Positions 35,535 to 46,231 of a stretch of 64,000 nucleotides of DNA are shown here, piece after piece. Position 1 is the stretch's first letter. Each line of letters starts with the position of its first letter. Made by a program: the position numbers and the translations under genes. The notes under the pieces are model-generated. The model was not told where the DNA came from. It ran no database searches and was given only the letters and a program-made list of their open reading frames with translations. Source of the DNA: Vibrio sp. Of7-15 (GTDB lineage Bacteria; Pseudomonadota; Gammaproteobacteria; Enterobacterales; Vibrionaceae); assembly GCF_022347565.1 (NCBI RefSeq), contig NZ_JAKRGH010000011.1, forward strand, positions 1-64,000, in the 5' to 3' direction.

Positions 35535-38500
35535 TTACTCTATCTCGTGATTGCTCATCGTTTGTTTCACTGCATGTGCGATAGACGCAACATATGGCGC
35601 TTTCAACATCGAATTATGCTCTCCGAGCACCTCTTGATAGGTGACTGGTTGAGTCATCCAACGCTGATAATCCGCCATGACAGGCTCTAAGATAGGCTTG
35701 AGTTCATCACAATAAAGTAATGTCACACGTCCATGAAACTCCCCTTGAGGTTCGTAGCTTCGGTTCATCAAAGATTGGTTTTGATATACCGCCCAAAAAT
35801 CCTCCATTGAGAACGTTTGATCCACACCAAACCCCATCTCTGACAGTCGCTGACGTACCTCATGCGTAGCTAGCGTTAAATCAAAAGCCTGCTCAGAAGG
35901 CAACGAGATACCAAGCCAATCACATAATCCGGCGATGAAAGCCGATTTCACATCTGACTCGCAGTCCTCTACTTCCTCCCCAGCAAAGACATCATTGGTC
36001 AAAAGAACGTCCAATAAGAATACATTGACGCTTATCCCCGCAGACTCCAGTTGCCTCCCGACTTCCAGTGCAACACGCCCGCCAAACGAATGCCCCATCA
36101 ACCAAAGTGGCTGCTCACTCTTCTGGCTTTTAAGCTCTTCGACATAATTGGCTACCATGGCATTAAAATTGTCAGACGTTTCCCCTTTACCTAACATCCC
36201 TGGGGCATCGAATGCATGAACATTAACCTCACCGGCTAACGCCTGTGCCAAAGCAGAAAAACCAATCGACATGCCACCTAGGCCCGGGAAACAATACAGC
36301 GACTGCCTTGCTCCCTCACTAAACGTTACCCTATTCGTGACGGATTCATTCACAATATCGTTGGTCGTTCGCCCATCAATAACCAAGGCCAATTCAGTTA
36401 AAGTCGGAGCAGAAAACACATCTTTAACGGCTAACGTAACCTGCATCTGTTGAGCTATCTGAGTAACCAAACTGACAATGAGCAGAGATTGCCCTCCTAT
36501 TTCGAAGAAGTTCGCTTCTCTGCTAATAAGATCAGGATACTCTAGAAGATTTTTCCAGATCTGAGCCAGTTTCATTTCTGTTGGCGTAACAGGTTTAACA
36601 TACGCAGCGCCCACTGACTCTACAGTAAGCTGAGGGAGCGCTTTTCGATCAATTTTCCCATTAGGTGTCAAAGGCAACGCTGCCAGAATATGAATGGCCG
36701 CAGGCACCATATAATGTGGTAAATGCGTCTGCAATCCACGTTGGATGCTATCTTTTATGGCACGATGATTGTCCGGTGCAGAGTCACTGTCAGCCAATAC
36801 CACATAACTCACTAAAGCTGGCTCCGCATTTGCTCCTATGTGTTGAATGCAAGTCACAGCCTCACTTACCTGTGGGTCTCGCAATAGAACCGTTTCAATC
36901 TCGCCCAGCTCAACCCTAAAACCTCGAATTTTAACTTGATTGTCTAAGCGCCCCATATATGCGAGTGTATTTGGCGTTAACCAACGGACTTGATCCCCAG
37001 TCCGATATAAACGACTTGATTTTTCATCAAATGGATTCGGGACAAACGCTTTCTCTGTCAGATCTTCACGGTGAAGATAATGCCGAGCTAATCCGTGCCC
37101 CCCAATATAAAGCTCCCCAGCCACTCCAGCAGGGACAGGCTCCATCATGGCGTTCAATACATAAAACTCGGTATTATCAATCGGCCCACCAATTACCGCC
37201 GCTTCATCAGCCAAACTCAAACGACGCACAGCTGACCACACACAAGTTTCCGTTGGGCCATACATATCCCAAAGAGTGTGTTGTTCACTCAGTAACAGTC
37301 CAGATTTCAAAGCGGGGCTCATCGCTTCACCACCACACATCATGGTTAGGCTAACCGGAGGCTGCCAACCAATGTTAAGCAACATTTGCCATGTAGCTGG
37401 GGTCGCTTGCATTGCGGTCACATTATGCTGGGCATGTAAATGAGAAAGCGCGTATGGGTCCATCACATCATCCGAATTCGCCATCACAATCTGTGCCCCA
37501 CTGATCAGCGGTAAAAACAGCTCTAGCGTATGAATATCAAACGACATTGAGGTGACGGCTAATAAGGTATCTTCGGCCTGTAAGCCCGGCTTTTTTTGCA
37601 TTGATAACAAAAAGTTCACTAACGAACCGTGCTCAATGGCAATGCCTTTCGGTTTGCCCGTTGATCCAGAGGTATAAATCACATACGCAAGATCCTTCGC
37701 CTGAATTGTGGGAAACGCCTCTTTAAACGATGAACCATCGGCATCAAGAGTGTTAGGTAGCTTATCCATGCATACCGCTTGAGTTTCTTCAGGCAAATGT
37801 TCACATAAGGAAAAAGAGGTGAGAGTTACCTGCGGCCTCGCATCCTCAATCATATGACCGATTCGTTCATTCGGATAGCGAGGGTCAAGCGGAACGTACG
37901 CTCCGCCAGCTTTCCCAATCGCTAACATCGCCACCAGCATGTCAATTGAGCGCGGCAGGTAAACTCCTACTAAGCTATTTGTTTCTACCCCTTGTTTTTG
38001 AAGCGCATACGCCACTTGCGACACTCGATGGTTCAGCTCTCCATAAGTCAGTGATTGTCCGTCACACGTCACAGCACAGCGCTGTGGGTGACGTTGAGCT
38101 TGGGCTTGAAACAAAGCTAAAAAGCTGTGTTGCTCTGGCTGAATTACTTGAGTCTGATTGTATTCAACGAGCAAACGTCGACGCTCATGATCATCAAGCA
38201 TCGGTAAACTAAATAGATTACGATCAGGGCTATGGATCATGGCTTCAAGAAGTTGCTCGAAACACCCTGCCATACGTTCAATTGTTGACTCTTCAAAAAG
38301 GTCTCGACAAAATTCCCAACCCAACACCATCTTTCCGTCGCTCTCTATTGCGTGAAGCGTCAAATCGAATTTCGCAATTGCGTTGTGAGGATCACTCAAA
38401 TCAACAGCTTTAAAGCACGACACATTATTGTCCGTCTCACCACTTTCTTGGCTAGTTAACGACAACATGACTTGGAAGAGCGGATGATGACTCAGGCTTC

Positions 38501-41500
38501 TTTCCGGTTGGATCACCTCCACCAAACGCTCGAAAGGCACTTGCTGATGCTGGTAAGCGTCTAACGCTGTCGTTTTACATTGCTCAAGAAGTGAGTTGAA
38601 GCTTGGTGATAGACTTAAATCACAGCGTAAAACTAAGGTATTAGAGAAGAAACCAATCAAATCGGCCACCTCGGCTTGTTCACGGTTAGCAACAGGCGTA
38701 CCGATCACAATGTCATCTTCACCACTGAATCGGCTCAGCAAAGCAGATAAGGCCGCATACAACCCCATAAACATTGTCGCGCTGTGCTGCTTGCACACCG
38801 AGTCCAATTTGGCTGTCAACGATTCGGACAACTCTGAGGTAAACAAAGACCCTTGATAAGACTGAGTTAATGGTCGTGGTTTATCCAATGGCAATGAGTG
38901 TATCTGAGGCAAACCCGCTAATTGGCTTTTCCAGTAGTCTAACTTGTCTTGTAACAACGAGCTGTTGAGCCATTGCTGTTGCCATACTGCGTAATCTCCA
39001 TATTGCAGCGACAGTGGAACCAATGGATTGGAAGAACCAGAAAGATAAGCCTCATAGAGCTTGGTAAATTCTTGAGTAAAAATCTCTAGTGACCAACCAT
39101 CCGCCACAATATGATGGCATGTCAGTAAGAGCAGATTTTCGTTATCTGAAACATGCACTACCTGAGCGCGAATCATGAGATCTTTTTCTAGATCAAAAGC
39201 GATACTTGATTCTTGTGATGCGACGGTTCTTATCTTTTCTTCCTGCTTTATTCCCTCAAAATCACTCACATCGGTATACGTCACGCCCACTTGTTCTGGT
39301 GTAGGCTGAATGATCTGCCATCCCTGACCATCACGTTGCAAAAATGCGGTCCGTAGGATTTCATGCCGATCAATCAACGTACGTAAAACGGATGAAACAA
39401 TCGACGGCTCCAACCTTCCCTGATAACAAAGCGAAAGGGACATGTTGTAGTGCGCACTTGCTCCTTCCATTTTGTCAATAAACCACAGCCGCTGCTGAGT
39501 ATGAGACAAAGGAAGCAATCCTGAGCGATCAGACGGGTGGACTGCTTTCTCATTTCCCCCCTCACCTGTTACCTCCGCCGCTTCAATGAGCTGTGCCAAT
39601 TGCGACAGAATCGAGGTGGAAAAAAGATCCTTCACCGTCAATGAAGTATTAAAGTTCTGTCGAATAAGACCTAATAATTGAATCGCTTTTAAAGATTGTC
39701 CGCCAATATCAAAGAAATTCGCCTGCCTGCTGATCTGATTTTCTTCTAGCGACAAAACCTCTGCCCATAAACCGACCAATGTATGCTCTGTTTTTGATAC
39801 TGGTGGTTCATACGTTTCTTTACCCACTGTTAACGCGGATTTAGGCAGCGCACGACGATTCACTTTTCCGTTAGGCGTTAAAGGCAGCGCTTCCATGAAC
39901 ACCAAATCCGCTGGCAACATATGGTGTGGTAGTTTCTGATTAAGTGCAGCTAAGAGTTCCTCTTTCAGAGTTGGAGCCACGTCTGAGGAGGTTGGCACCA
40001 AATAACTCACCAATTGGCGATCAAACGAAGTTTGACCTTCCACATCGATGGTGATGACTTCTGCGACATGAGGCTGTGCCAAAATTTGGGCGTCAATCTC
40101 GCCCAATTCAATTCTAAAGCCGCGAATTTTCACTTGATGATCCAAGCGGCCAAGGTATTCCACTTCACCACTGGCGTTCCATCGCGCTAAATCTCCAGTT
40201 TTATACAAACAAGCATTAGGCTGATCACTGAATGGATTTGGAATAAAACGCTCTTTGGTCAGCTCTTCTCGATTCAAATAGCCTCGTGCGACCCCATCAC
40301 CTCCAATGTACAGCTCACCGGGTACACCTAATGGCGCTAATTGATGCGCTTCATTAAGAACATACAACTGAATATTATTGATCGGTTTGCCAATAGGGAC
40401 GGTGGTATAGTCCTTATCAGCACGACACGCATGCCACGACACATCAATGGCCGCTTCGGTTGGCCCGTACAAATTGTGCAGTTCTGCGGTGTGTGTCTGC
40501 GTCCATTGTTTTGCAATTTCGGCAGGCAATGCCTCTCCGCTGGCAAATATACGCTTAACACTTTGGGCTCGGTTTTGATATTGGCCATCAAGCATAAATG
40601 CAGCTAACATCGGCGGCACAAAGTGCAACGTGGTTATCGCGTGTTTATCTATTGTATCGAGCAAATAATCCACGTCTTTATGGCCGTCTGGTTTAGCAAC
40701 AACGAGCTGCGCCCCTGTCATTAATGGCCAAAAAAATTCCCATACGGAAACGTCAAAACTAAACGGCGTTTTCTGCAATACTTTATCGGCACTGGTCAGC
40801 GGAAACTCTTGCTGCATCCACAATATTCGATTCACCACCGCTTGATGTTCGTTCATCACCCCTTTTGGCAACCCGGTCGAACCTGACGTATAAATCACGT
40901 AAGCCAAATGGTTCGAAGTAAGCTCATTCAGAACAGGATTGGCCATTAAATCAAAGCCAACATCGGGGGTATCTAAGCAGATCGTGGTAACCTCAGCGGG
41001 TAATAGGTTCTGCACTTCTTTGGTCGTCAGAATTACGTCTGGTTGCGCATCCGACACCATAACGGCCAACCTTTCATTCGGGTAATCCGGATCCAAAGGC
41101 ACATAAGCCCCACCCGCCTTCAATGTTGCTAATAAGCCAATCACGAGCTCTAGTGAACGATAACAGCACACCCCCACTAAGCTGTCAGGACCAACACCCC
41201 TGTCAATAAGCTGGTTTGCTAAGTGATTCGCACGCTGGTTCAGCTCTGCGTAACTCAGAGATTCCCCCTCAAAATGAACGGCTGGGGCATCGGGGTTTTT
41301 TGCCACTTGCTCTTCAATCAAAGAATGAATCGTGGCCGACTTCGGATAGTCAACCTCCGTTTGATTAAATTCACACTCAAGTAAAGAGCGCTCCGTTGGC
41401 GTAAGTAAAGGCAACTCCATGACACAACGATTCGGAATAGATAATAGCCCCACGAGCAATTGAATAAAGCTTTCACTCAACCTGTAAATGGTCGCTTCAT

Positions 41501-44500
41501 CGAAAATCGAGGTCGCATATTCCCACCCCAAGGTGATCTCATCGCCTTCTTCAACAGCATGAAGAGTCAGATCAAATTTTGCGACTCGATTTTCATTGCC
41601 TGCCGTCATTGAGGTGACTGGCAATAAATCAATGGCCTCTGATTTTGTTTCACTTGCAAACGTCAACATGATTTGAAACAGCGGTGAATGTGCTGGGTTT
41701 CTTTCTGGTTGTAACACTTCCACCAATTGCTCGAATGGCATTTGCTGATGCTCATAAGCCCCTAATGCTCTGTCCTTGCATTGAGCCAACAAGGCATGAA
41801 AACTGGGTGATGCACTCAAATCACAACGCAATACCAATGTATTGGCAAAAAATCCAATTAAGTCGCTGACCTCAAACTGCTCCCGGTTTGCCACTGGCGT
41901 ACCAATCACAATGTCGTGCTCGCCACTAAAACGAGAAATTAACGTAGCAAAAGCAGCGTGTAAGCCCATAAATGTCGTCACCGACGCTTGCTTACAAAAC
42001 ATTTTGAGCTGTTGTACTAGATGGCGAGGGATCACCGATTCCACAACATTGCCTTCATAGCTTTGTGTTTTTGGTCTTGGGCGATCCAAAGGCAACCCAT
42101 GTACAACAGGTAGCCCTTCCAATTCCCCTTGCCAATAACTGAGTAATCTTTGCTGTGTTTCCCCTTGTAGCGCCCCTTGTTGCCATAACGCATAATCACC
42201 ATATTGAAGTGCAAGTGGTGAAAGAGGATTTTTCTGGCCTTTTGTAAACGCAAAATACAGCTCAGAAAATTCTTTCATGAGCACATCTAACGACCAACCA
42301 TCCGCTGCGATGTGATGTAGCGTTAACAATAAAACATGGGCGTTATGGTGTTGAGTGAGCACCTCAGCTCGAATCATTAAGTCTTGGCTTAAATTGAATG
42401 CCTGCTGAGCCTGATTGTGACGTGACATTGAAATCAAACGCTGCTGCTCAGATTCACTCTGACTACGTAAATCAGACACCGATAAAGGAAATCGCTCAAT
42501 ACGTTCACCGACCTGCTGGACTGCTTCATTTTCTTCTGTCACAAATTGGGTGCGCAGTATCTCATGTCGATTAACCAAGGCTAACAACGCATTTTCCACC
42601 GCGATGAGATCACACTCCCCACTCCATTGAAAGGCCAAAGGCATGTTGTAGTGGCAACTCCCGCCCTCTAGCTGATCGATAATCCACAATCTTTTTTGCA
42701 TGTGAGTCAGAGGCAGTGATCGCCCACGATCAGCCGCTTCAATCATCAATGGTTCCTGGTGCTTAAGCACCTTGCTCTCACAGTTAGATTCACGTCGAGA
42801 TTCAATGAATAGCGCTAACTCTCTAAGCACTGGATACACAAAAATATCTTTCATTACTGCATCAACAGTAAAGGTTTGGTTCATGCGCCCCAGCAATTGG
42901 ATTGCCTTGAGCGATTGGCCGCCAATTTCAAAAAAATGAGCATGACGGCTCACCGACTCCACATTAACATCAAGAACTTGCGCCCACAGTGTTGCCAGCC
43001 TGTGCTCTATTTCGGTTTCGGGGGCTACGTAATTGTCATTGAGCAACTGGGTTGATGGCTGAGGCAGTGCTTTACGATCAACTTTGCCATTGGGTGTCAA
43101 AGGAAACGCATCCAGAATAACAATTGCGGAAGGCACCATATAATGAGGAAGCTGCGTCTTAACATGCTGAAATAAAACGGCGTTAGTATCAAGGTTCGAC
43201 GCATCTTTAACGGAAGCGATTTCATCACAAACCACTTGATTTAAAATCACATAACTTATTAATTGAGCGTCTCCATTGCTCTTTCCTTTCGCAGCTACGC
43301 TGATCACCTGATTCACCATATCGTGAGATTGCAGCGCGGCATCAACAGCCCCTAACTCAATACGAAAACCACGAATTTTCACTTGATGATCAAATCGGCC
43401 TAAATACTCAAGTTCACCGTTTTCTAATCGTCGCACGCGATCCCCAGTTCGGTACATTCGCTCACCCGGCATGTAGGGATTGGGTAGAAACGCGGCATTT
43501 GTCAGATCATCTCGATGCAAATACCCTCGCGCTAAACCATCACCAGCAATATACAGCTCACCGGGAACACCGTCTGGGGTCAGTTGCCTTAGCTCATTTA
43601 AAACATAAAACTGGGTATTGGCGATGGGCGTTCCGAGGGTAATGCGTGACTCAGTATGCAGTTCCTTAGCCGATGACCACACTGTGGTTTCCGTTGGACC
43701 ATACACATTCCACAACTGATGTTGATCGCTGCTAAGCAACGCCGACTTTAAAGCCTCGGGCATTGCTTCCCCACCGCAGATCATTCGAAGACGAGCTGAG
43801 CTGCGCCACCCTTGATTCACTAGCATTTGCCAAGTTGACGGTGTTGCCTGCATTAAGCTCACATCATGCTCAACAATCAATCCCGATAATCGTTCAGGGC
43901 TCAAAGTATCCGGTGTTGACGCAACAATTAGATGAGCACCAGTTAGCCACGGCAAATAAAGCTCTAACACATGAATATCAAACGAAATTGACGTAACGGC
44001 CAGTAAAGTGTCGTCTTCTTTTATCCCAGGCTGTTGTGCCATTGATTGTAAAAAATTCACGACGGATTTATTTTCAACCGCAATGCCTTTGGGCTCCCCT
44101 GTCGAGCCAGAAGTATAGATAACGTACGCCAAATCATGGCTACTTGAGTGACGGCGTAACGGGTTAGCATCGTATTTGATGTCAGCCTGCACCATTTCAT
44201 CCACAAGCATGAAGTCAACCTCACTGGAGAGACCACCAGCCAATTCCTTATTGGTGAGCACCAAACGAGGTTTACTGTGATGCAACATACCTTGGATTCG
44301 CTCTGGAGGGTAGTTCGGATCCAACGGTACATAAGCACCGCCGGATTTTAATACCGCCAGCAAAGACACCAACATGGCCATCGAGCGCTCAAGATACACA
44401 CCGACTAACGTATCTGGGCCGATCCCGCGAGTTTGAAGCTCTAGAGCCAGTTGATTGGCTCTTTGGTTGAGCGCTCGATAAGTCAAGGTTTGAGAGCCGA

Positions 44501-46118
44501 AAGTGACAGCGTCAGCATCTGGTGATGTGGCCACTTGAGCTTCAAATAAACTCGCTACGCTTTGAGAAGGCAACTCAACAAACGTATCATTAAAAGCCTC
44601 TACCGCTCGGTACTGCTCTTTATCCGATAGCATAGTAGCACTAAAAACGGCCTGACTAGGCGACTCTGCCATTGCGGCCACTAGCAAGCTAAAACTGTGT
44701 GCTATGCGTTCAATGGTTTTGGTATCAAACAGATCGGTACTAAATTCCCAATCCAGTAGTAGCCCTTGATCTTGTTCTTCAACATTTAATGACAAGTCAA
44801 ACTTCGCGTTTTTGCCCGCAATGCCCACATCAGAAAAGCGTAATCCATCAAGCGATAAGTCGCCCACCTGATTATTTTGCACAGCCAACATGATCTGGAA
44901 CAATGGGTGATAACTAAGATCTCGGCTCGGATTGAGATGCTCTACGATTTTTTCAAAAGGCGTCTGCTGGTGGGTAAAGGCGTCCAACGCAATACGTTTA
45001 CTTTCTTTAAGCACATCGTTAAAGCTCGCATCAGAAGGCAGTTTTTGTCTTAACACCAACATATTAACGAAAAACCCAATAAGACCTTCGATTTCATGCT
45101 GATCTCTGTTTGCCGCCGTGGTCCCTATCACAACATCACGCTCGCCACTATAACGAGCAATTAAGACACTCAGTACACCATAGATCCCCATAAACAATGT
45201 GGCGCCCTGCTCAGCACAGCACGCTTTAAAAGCCTTGGCAACACTGGATGAAATTTCGGTTTGTAAGTGTTGGCCTTGATAAGAAGGCTGGCTCGGCCTT
45301 TCTCTATCCAATGGCAAGCCATGTAAACTGGGCAGATCTGCTAAACAGCCTTGCCAGTGTTCCAGCTGCTGTCGGAGGTTTTCACCGCTCAGCTGCTCCC
45401 GTTGCCAGGCAGCATAATCCACATATTGAACTGTTATTGGTGCCAATGTGTTTGCTTTATCATCGACACATTCTCGATAGAACTGATTCAACTCTTCGGT
45501 TAACACCCCCATCGACCAACCATCCGCGGCGATATGGTGGACAACGATGAGCAAAATAGCATTCCTCTCATCGATCACCCATAAGTGGCAACGCATCAAA
45601 GTATCTAACGATAAGTCAAAGGTATAGCTGGCTTCTTTTTCAAGATCAGGCTGGATGTTCTGTATAACATCATCAATGGTCTGATCATCACCCACACGAA
45701 AACGCGGATCTTCTGTCAGAGACAGATCGGTTACTTCAAAGGAAAAATCGACGGGGAGCGCTTTAATTTTTTGCACTGCGTGCTCGTTTTCTCCTTGAAA
45801 CACTGTACGTAAAGCACTGTGGCGAGCAATGATTTTTTCAAATGCCTTATGTAATCCTTCCCTGTCTAACGATCCGTTAATATGCAATGCTGTCGGAATG
45901 TTGTAATGCGAACTTCCCCCTTCTAATTGATCCAACAGCCACAGACGTTGCTGCGCAAAAGACAGCGCAGATTCTGTTCTCTTTTTGTCTGGGATCGCAA
46001 TCTGTGAGTCTCGATGTTTTGCCTGTTTTTGCTGCTTCTTTTTTGCCAACAATTTCTCTACTAGCGCACGTTTTTCCGGCGATAAATTATCGAGTTTATT
46101 CTTAATTTGAGTAGCCAT
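35535..46118 (-). CDS. non-ribosomal peptide synthetase, three modules plus thioesterase
   Basis: A 3527-residue synthetase with the order C-A-T, C-A-T, C-A-T, TE. All condensation domains keep HHxxxDG (HHIAADG, HHIAADG, HHIVADG). The three A-domains keep the core LAYVIYTSGSTG and their pocket codes read DILQIGVVWK (Gly-like), DVWHFSLIDK (Ser-like) and DILQMGMVWK (Gly-like). Carrier domains have the GGQSL serine. The thioesterase has GHSFGG and a late GEHNSM histidine. The first 40 residues are basic (LSPEKRALVEKLLAKKKQQK), like N-terminal docking helices of downstream synthetases. It follows the longer synthetase by 113 bases and ends the chain. No epimerase in this protein, so its residues should stay L (Gly apart). 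Confidence 0.92.
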   Translation of the reverse strand: MATQIKNKLDNLSPEKRALVEKLLAKKKQQKQAKHRDSQIAIPDKKRTESALSFAQQRLWLLDQLEGGSSHYNIPTALHINGSLDREGLHKAFEKIIARHSALRTVFQGENEHAVQKIKALPVDFSFEVTDLSLTEDPRFRVGDDQTIDDVIQNIQPDLEKEASYTFDLSLDTLMRCHLWVIDERNAILLIVVHHIAADGWSMGVLTEELNQFYRECVDDKANTLAPITVQYVDYAAWQREQLSGENLRQQLEHWQGCLADLPSLHGLPLDRERPSQPSYQGQHLQTEISSSVAKAFKACCAEQGATLFMGIYGVLSVLIARYSGERDVVIGTTAANRDQHEIEGLIGFFVNMLVLRQKLPSDASFNDVLKESKRIALDAFTHQQTPFEKIVEHLNPSRDLSYHPLFQIMLAVQNNQVGDLSLDGLRFSDVGIAGKNAKFDLSLNVEEQDQGLLLDWEFSTDLFDTKTIERIAHSFSLLVAAMAESPSQAVFSATMLSDKEQYRAVEAFNDTFVELPSQSVASLFEAQVATSPDADAVTFGSQTLTYRALNQRANQLALELQTRGIGPDTLVGVYLERSMAMLVSLLAVLKSGGAYVPLDPNYPPERIQGMLHHSKPRLVLTNKELAGGLSSEVDFMLVDEMVQADIKYDANPLRRHSSSHDLAYVIYTSGSTGEPKGIAVENKSVVNFLQSMAQQPGIKEDDTLLAVTSISFDIHVLELYLPWLTGAHLIVASTPDTLSPERLSGLIVEHDVSLMQATPSTWQMLVNQGWRSSARLRMICGGEAMPEALKSALLSSDQHQLWNVYGPTETTVWSSAKELHTESRITLGTPIANTQFYVLNELRQLTPDGVPGELYIAGDGLARGYLHRDDLTNAAFLPNPYMPGERMYRTGDRVRRLENGELEYLGRFDHQVKIRGFRIELGAVDAALQSHDMVNQVISVAAKGKSNGDAQLISYVILNQVVCDEIASVKDASNLDTNAVLFQHVKTQLPHYMVPSAIVILDAFPLTPNGKVDRKALPQPSTQLLNDNYVAPETEIEHRLATLWAQVLDVNVESVSRHAHFFEIGGQSLKAIQLLGRMNQTFTVDAVMKDIFVYPVLRELALFIESRRESNCESKVLKHQEPLMIEAADRGRSLPLTHMQKRLWIIDQLEGGSCHYNMPLAFQWSGECDLIAVENALLALVNRHEILRTQFVTEENEAVQQVGERIERFPLSVSDLRSQSESEQQRLISMSRHNQAQQAFNLSQDLMIRAEVLTQHHNAHVLLLTLHHIAADGWSLDVLMKEFSELYFAFTKGQKNPLSPLALQYGDYALWQQGALQGETQQRLLSYWQGELEGLPVVHGLPLDRPRPKTQSYEGNVVESVIPRHLVQQLKMFCKQASVTTFMGLHAAFATLISRFSGEHDIVIGTPVANREQFEVSDLIGFFANTLVLRCDLSASPSFHALLAQCKDRALGAYEHQQMPFEQLVEVLQPERNPAHSPLFQIMLTFASETKSEAIDLLPVTSMTAGNENRVAKFDLTLHAVEEGDEITLGWEYATSIFDEATIYRLSESFIQLLVGLLSIPNRCVMELPLLTPTERSLLECEFNQTEVDYPKSATIHSLIEEQVAKNPDAPAVHFEGESLSYAELNQRANHLANQLIDRGVGPDSLVGVCCYRSLELVIGLLATLKAGGAYVPLDPDYPNERLAVMVSDAQPDVILTTKEVQNLLPAEVTTICLDTPDVGFDLMANPVLNELTSNHLAYVIYTSGSTGLPKGVMNEHQAVVNRILWMQQEFPLTSADKVLQKTPFSFDVSVWEFFWPLMTGAQLVVAKPDGHKDVDYLLDTIDKHAITTLHFVPPMLAAFMLDGQYQNRAQSVKRIFASGEALPAEIAKQWTQTHTAELHNLYGPTEAAIDVSWHACRADKDYTTVPIGKPINNIQLYVLNEAHQLAPLGVPGELYIGGDGVARGYLNREELTKERFIPNPFSDQPNACLYKTGDLARWNASGEVEYLGRLDHQVKIRGFRIELGEIDAQILAQPHVAEVITIDVEGQTSFDRQLVSYLVPTSSDVAPTLKEELLAALNQKLPHHMLPADLVFMEALPLTPNGKVNRRALPKSALTVGKETYEPPVSKTEHTLVGLWAEVLSLEENQISRQANFFDIGGQSLKAIQLLGLIRQNFNTSLTVKDLFSTSILSQLAQLIEAAEVTGEGGNEKAVHPSDRSGLLPLSHTQQRLWFIDKMEGASAHYNMSLSLCYQGRLEPSIVSSVLRTLIDRHEILRTAFLQRDGQGWQIIQPTPEQVGVTYTDVSDFEGIKQEEKIRTVASQESSIAFDLEKDLMIRAQVVHVSDNENLLLLTCHHIVADGWSLEIFTQEFTKLYEAYLSGSSNPLVPLSLQYGDYAVWQQQWLNSSLLQDKLDYWKSQLAGLPQIHSLPLDKPRPLTQSYQGSLFTSELSESLTAKLDSVCKQHSATMFMGLYAALSALLSRFSGEDDIVIGTPVANREQAEVADLIGFFSNTLVLRCDLSLSPSFNSLLEQCKTTALDAYQHQQVPFERLVEVIQPERSLSHHPLFQVMLSLTSQESGETDNNVSCFKAVDLSDPHNAIAKFDLTLHAIESDGKMVLGWEFCRDLFEESTIERMAGCFEQLLEAMIHSPDRNLFSLPMLDDHERRRLLVEYNQTQVIQPEQHSFLALFQAQAQRHPQRCAVTCDGQSLTYGELNHRVSQVAYALQKQGVETNSLVGVYLPRSIDMLVAMLAIGKAGGAYVPLDPRYPNERIGHMIEDARPQVTLTSFSLCEHLPEETQAVCMDKLPNTLDADGSSFKEAFPTIQAKDLAYVIYTSGSTGKPKGIAIEHGSLVNFLLSMQKKPGLQAEDTLLAVTSMSFDIHTLELFLPLISGAQIVMANSDDVMDPYALSHLHAQHNVTAMQATPATWQMLLNIGWQPPVSLTMMCGGEAMSPALKSGLLLSEQHTLWDMYGPTETCVWSAVRRLSLADEAAVIGGPIDNTEFYVLNAMMEPVPAGVAGELYIGGHGLARHYLHREDLTEKAFVPNPFDEKSSRLYRTGDQVRWLTPNTLAYMGRLDNQVKIRGFRVELGEIETVLLRDPQVSEAVTCIQHIGANAEPALVSYVVLADSDSAPDNHRAIKDSIQRGLQTHLPHYMVPAAIHILAALPLTPNGKIDRKALPQLTVESVGAAYVKPVTPTEMKLAQIWKNLLEYPDLISREANFFEIGGQSLLIVSLVTQIAQQMQVTLAVKDVFSAPTLTELALVIDGRTTNDIVNESVTNRVTFSEGARQSLYCFPGLGGMSIGFSALAQALAGEVNVHAFDAPGMLGKGETSDNFNAMVANYVEELKSQKSEQPLWLMGHSFGGRVALEVGRQLESAGISVNVFLLDVLLTNDVFAGEEVEDCESDVKSAFIAGLCDWLGISLPSEQAFDLTLATHEVRQRLSEMGFGVDQTFSMEDFWAVYQNQSLMNRSYEPQGEFHGRVTLLYCDELKPILEPVMADYQRWMTQPVTYQEVLGEHNSMLKAPYVASIAHAVKQTMSNHEIE
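35538..36335 (-). other. terminal thioesterase domain
   Basis: About 250 residues at the C-terminus. CFPGLGGMS opens the fold, MGHSFGG holds the nucleophilic Ser, and LGEHNSML the His; an Asp in FLLDVLL is the likely third member. It releases the finished peptide by hydrolysis or ring closure. The sequence does not say which. Confidence 0.85.
36336..39520 (-). other. NRPS module, C-A-T, predicted Gly
   Basis: Third module. The pocket from FDIHTLEL, TAMQATPA, MMCGGEA and WDMYGPTETCVW reads DILQMGMVWK, again Gly-like. The carrier domain (GGQSLLIVSL) feeds the thioesterase. Confidence 0.68.
39521..42719 (-). other. NRPS module, C-A-T, predicted Ser
   Basis: Second module. The pocket read from FDVSVWEF, TTLHFVPP, IFASGEA and HNLYGPTEAAID gives DVWHFSLIDK, one residue from the standard Ser code DVWHLSLIDK. 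The carrier domain has GGQSL. The A-domain is similar along its length to the Ser A-domain at the right end of the window. Confidence 0.78.
42720..45975 (-). other. NRPS module, C-A-T, predicted Gly
   Basis: First module of the 35535-46118 synthetase, after the basic N-terminal stretch. The C-domain is of the LCL type by its opening LSFAQQRLWLLDQLEG. The A-domain pocket read from the FDIHVLEL, VSLMQATP, MICGGEA and WNVYGPTETTVW stretches gives DILQIGVVWK, close to the Gly code DILQLGLIWK. The same ten residues occur in the third complete module of the upstream synthetase. Confidence 0.7.
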
Positions 46119-46155
46119 ACTCTGTTCTCATTCCATTAATTTTGTGTGGCAATAT

Positions 46156-46180
46156 GGCCCTGCCGATAATCGACAGAGCC
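46156..46180. repeat. intercistronic hairpin between the two synthetases
   Basis: On the minus strand GGCTCTGTCG pairs with CGGCAGGGCC, using two G-U pairs, around a five-base loop (ATTAT). The plus-strand copy has two mismatches instead. The pairing therefore only closes fully in the RNA of the synthetase operon. No T-run follows. Confidence 0.45.
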
Positions 46181-46231
46181 TTTGCGTATTATTCCATGAG
46201 GGATTAGGTCATTGATTTTCTAGAGTGAAAC

